From positions 1-36,421 of the forward strand of contig NZ_JAPVLU010000065.1 in the NCBI RefSeq assembly GCF_027158205.1: a DNA stretch of 36,421 nucleotides, in the 5' to 3' direction. Position numbers and translations under genes: made by a program. Of the stretch, positions 30,651-36,421 are shown one piece after another. The notes beneath the pieces were generated by a model that had not been told where the DNA came from, did not search any database, and was given only the letters and a program-made list of their open reading frames with translations. This DNA is from Streptomyces sp. H39-S7 (GTDB taxonomy: Bacteria; Actinomycetota; Actinomycetes; Streptomycetales; Streptomycetaceae). The stretch's first letter is position 1; each line of letters starts with the position of its first letter.

Positions 30651-33600
30651 ATGCAGATGAACCACAAGCCGGTCGACGCCCGAACCCAGGAGGTCCGCAT
30701 CGCCACGGCGATGACGGGCGGCGTGAGCCTCGCGATCTGGATGGGCGGTGTGGCCCGTGAGTTGAACCTCCTGCAGCAGGCGGCCTGGCTGCGCCATCAG
30801 GAACGGCCCACCGCACCACCCACGACCACCACGGGCCCGGACGCGGCGGTCCGTGATCTCTACGTCCGTCTCCTCGACCTGCTGGACATCACCGTCAGCA
30901 TCGACATGATCTCCGGCACCAGCGCCGGCGGCATCAACGGCGCGCTGCTCGGCCTGGCCCGGGTCCGGTCACTGGACCTCGGGAGCCTGCGGGACTTCTG
31001 GCTGACGTCGGGCGCGTTCGAGAAACTTCTGCGGGATCCGAAGGAGAAGAACCCACCCTCACTGATGTACGGGAACGGGGTGTTGCTCAAGGACCTGCGG
31101 AAGGGCCTCGCCGGCCTGCGGAAGTCCGACACCGGATACCAGCACCCCACCAAGGACCCGCAGGCGGGCCCGCCGACCCGGCTGTTCATCACCACCACGC
31201 TGCTCACGGGCGAGACCAGCCGTTTCACCGACGCCTTCGGGACGCAGGTCCAGGATGTCGACCACCACGGCCTGATCGAGTTCAACGAAACGGACCTGAC
31301 CGGCGCCGACGCCTTGGACCTGGTGGCCCTGGCAGCCCGCTGCAGTGCCTCGTACCCGGCCGCCTTCGAGCCCGCCTTCGTCCCCTTCGACACGGAGATC
31401 CCGGCCTCCGAGAGGGACCGGATTCCGCGGCACCCCGCGATGCGGTGTCACGCCAACATCACCCGCAACCACTGGGTGGCCGACGGCGGGCTGCTGGCCA
31501 ACCGTCCGATCGCACCGCTGCTCCAGTCCATTTTCGACCGCCCGGCTCATCGCCAGGTCAGACGGGTCCTGCTCTACGTCGTCCCGTCTCCCGGAGAGAT
31601 GCCGGACCCTCGGGCGGCACCGCCCAAGGGAGAGCTCCCCGACGCCCCATGGACCCTCGCGGAGGCCCTGGTCAAAGATCTCGGCAGCATGCTGGGCCAG
31701 AGCATCGGCGCGGACCTCAAGTCGCTGCAGCACCACAACGACCGGGTCGACTCGCTGCGCAACACCCGCCTGCGCATGGCGGAGATCGGAGTCCGGGCGC
31801 CGGGCGGCGAGTACCGTCTGCTCGGCGAGGCCGATCAGGGTCCGATGCTGGTCGACTACCGGGCCCGCGAGGCCACGTGGCTGGTGAGCCCGGTCATCTC
31901 GGCACTCATGAAAGCCCTGACGACCATGGCACCGGATCAGATGCCACAGTGCTGGCAGCGGTCCCTGAGGACCGGAGGCAACGCGGAACGGGACTGCCGT
32001 CAGGACGCCGCGAAGAGCGTGTCCGAGCAGTGGGGCAAGCCGCAATGGGGTGTCGCGGCAGGACTGGCCGCCTTCGGACGGTCGGCCTTCGATGGCGCAA
32101 GGGCTACTGTCATCGGGATGCTGCAAGCGGCCTACGTCGCCGAGGAGAGAACCGACGCGCTGTGGGAGGCCCTGTCCAGGCTGAGCTCCGCCGTGCATGA
32201 GGAGTTCGTCCCTCACAGCCGGCCGGACGTCGATGTTCTCATCGAGAACATGCTGCGTGACCTGCCGCAGACCGAAGGCGCCCAGCCCAGTTTGTGCGCA
32301 TTCGCCGCGGCCGCGGCGACGGAGTACGCGACGCGACTGGTCTCCACGACCGCAAAGCTCACCGAGGGTTGGCTCGCGCTGGCCTCGGTGGTAGCGGAAC
32401 TCAAGGAGATCTGCCTGAATGCCGACGCGAACGCGCCCGTCCCGCAGTCTCCCTTCCTGCAGCGGCCGTCCGCCACGCAGCGCAGACTGCGCGCCGCCAG
32501 GGAGCTCGGCGTATACCTCACCTACCTCGCAGAGGACACCTCAGCAATCGAGTTCCGGCTGTTCGAGCTGCACATCGCCACCCGATCGGTACTTCCCGTC
32601 GGGGTCGATGTGGAACAGCCGGTCGAACTCGTTCAAGTGAGCGCGGACACCCGCAACACTCTTGCGCCGGAACGGTCCACGGCTGCGCGGAAACTCACCG
32701 GCATGCAGTTGCACCACTTCGGGGCGTTCTACAAGTCCTCATGGCGGGCGAACGACTGGACCTGGGGCCGGATGGACGGCGCGGGCTGGCTCGTCCATCT
32801 CCTCCTCGATCCCCGCCGTATCGAAACGATCACCGAGAACGTGGCGCAGGGCGGACGAGCGCAGTGGTTCTACGACCAACTGCGCGCCGGTGTGCTGGGC
32901 GACAGTTGGTGCGAGCCGGACGACTGGTCCATCGAGCTCGACGGGGACGACCTGATGACGATCGACGGGGCCCGGGTCAAGGACGAGCTGCACTACCTGG
33001 ACGACCCGGCACTGCAGATCCCGTCAAGCCTGCCCCTGACGTCCCTGTGGCTGGCCAGAAGGTGGCAGGAGTGGATCGCGGCGCAGGAACTTCCCACCGT
33101 TGCCCTCCAGATGCTCAGTACGCCCGCGACGCGGTACGACCCTTGGGCCGTCAAGACCCTCGTGAAGGCCGGAAATCCGGACATGGCGGTCGCGGCCGCG
33201 CAGATCGCCACTGTCGCGTTCAAGAGCGGCGGAAGGCACCGGAAGCAGCGGGAACCGATCGCGCGGCTCATCTCGGGGCCGCCCGCGACGGTGACGGACC
33301 TGACCGCGGCGCAGGGGATCGCCGAACAGCTCGCGACGTGCCCGGTCCCCGACGAATCGCTGGCGAAGGAGGTGGGCGAGCCCCTCTTCACCCGCACCGT
33401 CACGAAGGCCCTCGCCACGACCACCGCCTGCGTCACCGCGGTCAGGGAACCCCCACTGTCGGTCGCGTCGTTCTTCACCTCCGCGCGCACCGTCACCCTG
33501 GTCGGCTACCGCACGGCGGTGGCCACCGGCGGGTGGCCGCGCAGGGGAGCCTTCTGGGGCAGCGTCCTCATCGTCCTCGGGATCGTGGCCCTCACTCTCG

Positions 33601-33977
33601 ACTTCACCCTGGTGCGGCTCACCGGCGTGGGCGCCATCGTCGCCGGAGTACTCCTGCTCTCGCTCGCCGCGTGGGGCTGGCGCCGATGGATCATCCCCGC
33701 GCTGTCGGGTCTGGTGGTCCTCGCGGTCGTGAGCGCGGTGACGTTCGGTCGGGGCCCCGCGTTCGGCACGGCGAAGTGCGACCAGGAGTGTGACAGCGTG
33801 GGCTGGGTCGGCCGGGTGATCCTGCCATGGTTGAGCAAGGACTGGTGGCAGCCCCTGGTGGGCTTCGCCGCGCTGGCATTGGTGGCAGGCGTGCTCAGCG
33901 GAGCCATCGCCTTCGGGGCGCGAGCGGGCGACCGTTGGTGGCGACGCGGTCACGACGACGGGCGCCTGTCGCAGTAG
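30651..33977 (+). CDS. Very large patatin-like phospholipase domain protein with membrane C-terminus
   Basis: A 1,108-residue protein. ATG 30651 has GGGGAG 4 nt upstream. Residues about 15-330 are a patatin-like lipase domain: the oxyanion-hole start MTGGVSLAIWMGG, nucleophile S91 in ISGTSAGGINGALLG, and the dyad Asp D278 in VADGGLLANRP. The central part (about 330-950) is a long helical region without motifs I recognise, resembling the DUF3376 region of actinobacterial patatin-like proteins. Four hydrophobic helices follow near the C-terminus (WGSVLIVLGIVALTL, GAIVAGVLLLSLAAWGW, IIPALSGLVVLAVVSAVTF, PLVGFAALALVAGVLSGA), so it is probably anchored in the membrane. Lipid acyl hydrolase activity is inferred. 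It stands alone between two regulatory gaps. Confidence 0.8.
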   Translation: MQMNHKPVDARTQEVRIATAMTGGVSLAIWMGGVARELNLLQQAAWLRHQERPTAPPTTTTGPDAAVRDLYVRLLDLLDITVSIDMISGTSAGGINGALLGLARVRSLDLGSLRDFWLTSGAFEKLLRDPKEKNPPSLMYGNGVLLKDLRKGLAGLRKSDTGYQHPTKDPQAGPPTRLFITTTLLTGETSRFTDAFGTQVQDVDHHGLIEFNETDLTGADALDLVALAARCSASYPAAFEPAFVPFDTEIPASERDRIPRHPAMRCHANITRNHWVADGGLLANRPIAPLLQSIFDRPAHRQVRRVLLYVVPSPGEMPDPRAAPPKGELPDAPWTLAEALVKDLGSMLGQSIGADLKSLQHHNDRVDSLRNTRLRMAEIGVRAPGGEYRLLGEADQGPMLVDYRAREATWLVSPVISALMKALTTMAPDQMPQCWQRSLRTGGNAERDCRQDAAKSVSEQWGKPQWGVAAGLAAFGRSAFDGARATVIGMLQAAYVAEERTDALWEALSRLSSAVHEEFVPHSRPDVDVLIENMLRDLPQTEGAQPSLCAFAAAAATEYATRLVSTTAKLTEGWLALASVVAELKEICLNADANAPVPQSPFLQRPSATQRRLRAARELGVYLTYLAEDTSAIEFRLFELHIATRSVLPVGVDVEQPVELVQVSADTRNTLAPERSTAARKLTGMQLHHFGAFYKSSWRANDWTWGRMDGAGWLVHLLLDPRRIETITENVAQGGRAQWFYDQLRAGVLGDSWCEPDDWSIELDGDDLMTIDGARVKDELHYLDDPALQIPSSLPLTSLWLARRWQEWIAAQELPTVALQMLSTPATRYDPWAVKTLVKAGNPDMAVAAAQIATVAFKSGGRHRKQREPIARLISGPPATVTDLTAAQGIAEQLATCPVPDESLAKEVGEPLFTRTVTKALATTTACVTAVREPPLSVASFFTSARTVTLVGYRTAVATGGWPRRGAFWGSVLIVLGIVALTLDFTLVRLTGVGAIVAGVLLLSLAAWGWRRWIIPALSGLVVLAVVSAVTFGRGPAFGTAKCDQECDSVGWVGRVILPWLSKDWWQPLVGFAALALVAGVLSGAIAFGARAGDRWWRRGHDDGRLSQ

Positions 33978-34141
33978 CCCGGAACGGCCAGGACGGCGCC
34001 CGGGGCCGGATCGCCCGCGTGATCGTCAAATCCGTCCGGGGCGGGGGCTTTCGCGACCCGGAGCAGATCCGGCTGTGGGCGCGCGACGTCGCGCGCGAAC
34101 CGGTCAAGGAGTCCGCGACACCGTGAAGGGGTCGCTGCGGT

Positions 34142-34174
34142 GGCGGCAGCGGCGGAGCAATCCGCTCTGCCGCC
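34142..34174 (+). terminator. Stem-loop terminator candidate after the patatin gene
   Basis: GGCGGCAG (34142-34149) pairs perfectly with CTGCCGCC (34167-34174). Inside, CGGA and TCCG (34153-34156, 34161-34164) close a GCAA tetraloop. It is 165 bp past the patatin stop and no gene intervenes. Confidence 0.5.
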
Positions 34175-34348
34175 CATCGGGCGTGATCGAACGTTGGGTG
34201 AACCCGTCTGTGCGGCGTCCGCGATCGTCATGATGCGCGGACTGATCCGCCGAAGCCGACCGGCGGCGCCTGACGGAATGGGACCAGGCCTGGGCGTTGA
34301 TCGCTCCTGAGTGGCGCCGGCGTCCGGCGTGACCACCGACCGCACCTC

Positions 34349-34393
34349 GAATCCAGGAACCGTGGATCCAAGGACCGCGAATCCAAGGACCGA
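34349..34393. repeat. Three imperfect 15-bp tandem repeats
   Basis: Units 34349-34363, 34364-34378 and 34379-34393 share the core ATCCA(A)GGA(A/C)CCG with two or three differences each. The second contains a GGATCC palindrome. Function unknown. Confidence 0.7.
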
Positions 34394-34438
34394 GAACGTC
34401 GGCGCGACTCATGATCCGCCGAACGGGCCCTCCACATA

Positions 34439-34473
34439 GGGACGTTCGGCCCGCTCGTCGGGACTGCGGGCCC
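34439..34473 (+). promoter_or_regulatory. Two GGGAC-N4-GGCCC boxes, 21 bp apart, upstream of the DoxX gene
   Basis: GGGACGTTCGGCCC (34439-34452) and GGGACTGCGGGCCC (34460-34473) are both imperfect palindromes of the same form, 21 bp start to start. They lie 86-120 bp before the ATG at 34559. They recall the GGGAC-type boxes of DosR/DevR dormancy regulators, and the downstream genes (DoxX, HAD, GH65) are the sort found in such Streptomyces regulons. Identification is by resemblance only. Confidence 0.45.
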
Positions 34474-34558
34474 CTGCGGTCCCAGTCCCCGCAACGGCAC
34501 ATTGGGACCGGACGCAGTTGCCGCGTCCCTCCTCCAGATCCCGGAAGGGATAGCCACC

Positions 34559-35182
34559 ATGGCAGTCCACGAGCACCCCCAGCAGCGCACCGGATTCCGC
34601 CTGCCGTCACGGCACAGGGCCGGTGCCGCAGCGGTGTCCGACACGTCGCAGGTCCAGACGGTCACGACGACCGGCGCTCGGGTCTTCGCCGGTGTTCGCG
34701 TCCTGACCGGGTTCGTCTTCCTGTGGGCCTTCCTCGACAAGGCGTTCGGCTGGGGATACGCGACCTCGTCCGGCAAGGGCTGGTTCGACGGTGGCTCGCC
34801 CACCAAGGGCTTCCTCAACGGGGTCTCCGCCGGTCCGATGCAGTCGACGTTCCACTCCTGGGCCGGTGCCGGCTGGGCGAACTGGCTGTTCATGCTGGGT
34901 CTGCTGAGCATCGGCGTGGCCCTGATGGCCGGAGTCGCGCTGCGGTTCGCCGCGGTGGCGGGCACGGCCATGATGGCGTTGATGTGGATGGCGGAGTGGC
35001 CGCCGGCCCGGCATGGCGCCGATGGCTCCCTGAGCATGTCCAGCAACCCGCTGGTCGACTACCACGTGCTGTACGCAGTGGTCATGATCGCACTCGCCGT
35101 CGCCTCCGCCGGCACCGTCTGGGGCCTCGGAAGGATCTGGGCCCGCCTCCCGATCGTCCGCGACCACCGCTGGCTGCTCTGA
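34559..35182 (+). CDS. DoxX-family membrane protein
   Basis: A 207-residue protein. ATG 34559 has AAGGGA upstream; an in-frame ATG at 34502 is upstream of that site. After a hydrophilic N-terminus of about 35 residues come four membrane segments: VRVLTGFVFLWAFLDKAFGWG near 45-65, ANWLFMLGLLSIGVALMAGV, LRFAAVAGTAMMALMWMA, and YHVLYAVVMIALAVASAGT. The 'FLWAFLDKAFG' start of the first helix and the 'GVALMAGVALRFAA' motif fit the DoxX or thiosulfate:quinone reductase TQO_small_DoxD-like family. The long soluble loop (SSGKGWFDGGSPTKGFLNG) is typical of its actinobacterial branch. A role in redox or respiratory stress is inferred from the boxes upstream. Confidence 0.85.
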   Translation: MAVHEHPQQRTGFRLPSRHRAGAAAVSDTSQVQTVTTTGARVFAGVRVLTGFVFLWAFLDKAFGWGYATSSGKGWFDGGSPTKGFLNGVSAGPMQSTFHSWAGAGWANWLFMLGLLSIGVALMAGVALRFAAVAGTAMMALMWMAEWPPARHGADGSLSMSSNPLVDYHVLYAVVMIALAVASAGTVWGLGRIWARLPIVRDHRWLL

Positions 35183-35277
35183 CACGAGCCCAGGCGGCTC
35201 CCGGCCCCGCCGGCCGGCCGTGTCGTAGGACGCGGCCGGCCGGCGGCCCTTCCCGATCGCACTCAGGAGGCACCGCC

Positions 35278-36114
35278 ATGGCCGTACGAGAGACTGCCGA
35301 CCGCAACGCTGCACAGCCGCCCTTCCGATCGGGACGCAACCCGGCGACGGTGCTGGCCGCCACGCTCGGGCCGAGTCTGCGGTCGGTGCGGGCCGTGGTC
35401 TTCGACACGGACGGAGTCATCACCGACTCGGCTCGCGTGCACGCCGCCGCTTGGCGGGCCGCCTTCGACGCCTGTCTGCGGGCCGCAGGGCACGATCGCC
35501 CGTTCGACCCGGGGGAGGATTACCGGCGCTTCGTCGACGGCAGGAACCGTCTGGACGGCGCGGCTGCCTTCCTCGCCTCCCGCGACCTGCGGCTTCCGGC
35601 CGGCGACCCGGACGACCCGCCCGGAACAGGCACGGTGCAGGCAGTCGCCGCCCGCAAGGAGGAGCTGTTCACGCGGCAGCTGCGCGCGGGTGGCATCGCC
35701 GCCTGGCCGGGCACCGTACGGGTGCTGCACGCGCTGCGCGCCGCCGGCGTGCCGTGTGCCGCCGTCTCCGCCTCCCGTCACGCGCCCGAACTCCTCGAGG
35801 GCGCGGGCGTAAAGGATCTGTTCCGGACCGTGGTCGACGGCAAGGAAGCGGCCAGGTTGAACCTGGCCGGAAAGCCCGACCCTGCACTTTTCCTGGAAGC
35901 CGCCCGGCGGCTGGGCGTGCCCGCGCCGGAAGCGGCCGTGATCGAGGATGCCCTGGCGGGCGTGGAGGCCGGCCGCCGTGGCGGCTTCGGCCTGGTCGTC
36001 GGCGTGGACCGCACCGCGGGGCCGACAAGCGCCGACGACCTGCGCGAGCACGGAGCGAGCATCGTGGTCCGCGACCTGGCCGAGCTGCTGACCGGCCGGG
36101 CGAACCGACGATGA
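35278..36114 (+). CDS. HAD-superfamily hydrolase, beta-phosphoglucomutase-like
   Basis: A 278-residue protein. ATG 35278 has an excellent AGGAGG site at spacing 6. HAD motif I is FDTDGVITDS (nucleophile D43, acid/base D45), followed by a cap domain (about 60-130). Motif II is AAVSASRHAPE (the first residues of the Ser/Thr strand), the motif III Lys lies in LAGKPDPALFLEAARRLG, and motif IV is VIEDALAGVEAGRRGGFG. The family includes beta-phosphoglucomutases that convert beta-glucose-1-phosphate to glucose-6-phosphate. It overlaps the GH65 gene by ATGA, and GH65 phosphorylases release beta-glucose-1-phosphate, so a joint disaccharide route is likely. The first 30 residues are an extra hydrophilic extension. 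Confidence 0.9.
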   Translation: MAVRETADRNAAQPPFRSGRNPATVLAATLGPSLRSVRAVVFDTDGVITDSARVHAAAWRAAFDACLRAAGHDRPFDPGEDYRRFVDGRNRLDGAAAFLASRDLRLPAGDPDDPPGTGTVQAVAARKEELFTRQLRAGGIAAWPGTVRVLHALRAAGVPCAAVSASRHAPELLEGAGVKDLFRTVVDGKEAARLNLAGKPDPALFLEAARRLGVPAPEAAVIEDALAGVEAGRRGGFGLVVGVDRTAGPTSADDLREHGASIVVRDLAELLTGRANRR

Positions 36115-36421
36115 CCGACTGGACGTGGAGCTACGAGGGCTACGACCCGGCGCAGGAGCGGCTGCGTGAATCGTTGTGCACCCTCGGCAACGGGTACTTC
36201 GCCACCCGCGGCGCCGCACCCGAAGCGGCAGCGGGCCCCGTGCACTATCCGGGTACCTACGCGGCGGGCTGCTACAACCGGCTGACCTCGTCCGTGGGCG
36301 GACGGGCGGTCGAGAACGAGGACATCGTCAATCTGCCGAACTGGCTGCCGCTGCGCTTTCGCGCCCGCGATGCGGACATCGGAGGCGGCGCAGAGCCCGG
36401 CCCTTGGTTCTCCCCGGACAA
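36111..36421 (+). CDS. Glycoside hydrolase family 65 protein (partial, runs off the right edge)
   Basis: ATG 36111 overlaps the HAD stop as ATGA. The 103 visible residues start MTDWTWSYEGYDPAQERL, then ESLCTLGNGYFATRGAAPEA, then HYPGTYAAGCYNRLTS, then NLPNWLPLRFR. This is the N-terminal beta-sandwich of GH65, with the typical 'GNGYFATRG' and 'GTYxAGxYNR' segments. Family members are inverting maltose, trehalose or kojibiose phosphorylases. Coupling with the beta-phosphoglucomutase-like gene supports phosphorolysis of a disaccharide. The catalytic domain lies outside the window, so the substrate cannot be told. Confidence 0.88.
   Translation, partial: MTDWTWSYEGYDPAQERLRESLCTLGNGYFATRGAAPEAAAGPVHYPGTYAAGCYNRLTSSVGGRAVENEDIVNLPNWLPLRFRARDADIGGGAEPGPWFSPD

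Larger units (their letters stand above)
33978..34558. other. Gene-free region with hairpin, tandem repeats and regulatory boxes
   Basis: About 580 bp between the patatin stop and the DoxX start. Short frames on both strands show no family resemblance. It holds the hairpin at 34142-34174, three 15-bp repeats at 34349-34393, the GGGAC boxes at 34439-34473, and a GGTCCC/GGGACC inverted pair at 34478-34483 and 34504-34509. Confidence 0.55.

Noticed and set aside
1..36421. tRNA, rRNA, CRISPR, insertion sequence or integrase
   Set aside because: I saw no cloverleaf ending in CCA, no array of spaced identical repeats and no transposase or integrase motif; the tandem repeats found are short and abutting.

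Overview
The window looks like chromosomal DNA of a Streptomyces or close relative. It has very high GC with G/C-rich third codon positions, frequent GTG starts, many 4-bp stop/start overlaps, rare TTA codons, and typical actinobacterial families (ECF41 sigma factor, P450 with 3Fe-4S ferredoxin, DoxX proteins, GH65 with HAD partner).

Left flank (1-6330). Two small secreted Gly/Ala-rich proteins (one PGRS-like and cut by the window edge), a lipoprotein, a small membrane protein, a glyoxalase-like (VOC) protein and a small secreted protein come first. An ECF41 stress module follows: a SigJ-type sigma factor with a fused SnoaL-like tail, a CxxC carboxymuconolactone-decarboxylase-like protein, and a divergent DoxX-like membrane protein. 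Both arms of the divergent region carry a TGTCACA/G-N16-CGTC element, which matches the published ECF41 promoter. Next is a PPOX (flavin/F420) gene broken by an in-frame TAG.

Centre (6445-28933, all minus strand). Fifteen co-directional genes form what appears to be a biosynthetic gene cluster that I cannot match to a known product. In transcription order they are: membrane di-iron desaturase, proline dehydrogenase, ATP-grasp ligase 1, MFS 1, class V PLP enzyme, a tandem class III aminotransferase whose first half has lost its PLP lysine, SnoaL/NTF2-like protein, two-module NRPS (A-PCP-C-A-PCP-R), P450, ferredoxin, GlcD-type FAD oxidase, MFS 2, TauD-type dioxygenase, ATP-grasp ligase 2, and a HisC-like aminotransferase. 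The NRPS should release a dipeptide aldehyde reductively. The ligases could extend or cap amino acids, the PLP and redox enzymes could make or tailor unusual residues, and the duplicated MFS proteins probably export intermediates or product. Six 4-bp overlaps tie the second half together. TTA codons in the first gene (codons 3 and 52) and in the NRPS suggest bldA control. No pathway regulator, MbtH protein or phosphopantetheinyl transferase is present.

Right flank (29517-36421, plus strand). A uronate-dehydrogenase-like SDR is followed by a very large patatin-like protein with a membrane C-terminus. After a gene-free stretch with a strong hairpin and two GGGAC-N4-GGCCC boxes come a DoxX protein, a beta-phosphoglucomutase-like HAD hydrolase and the start of a GH65 disaccharide phosphorylase. 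The last two form a translationally coupled pair.
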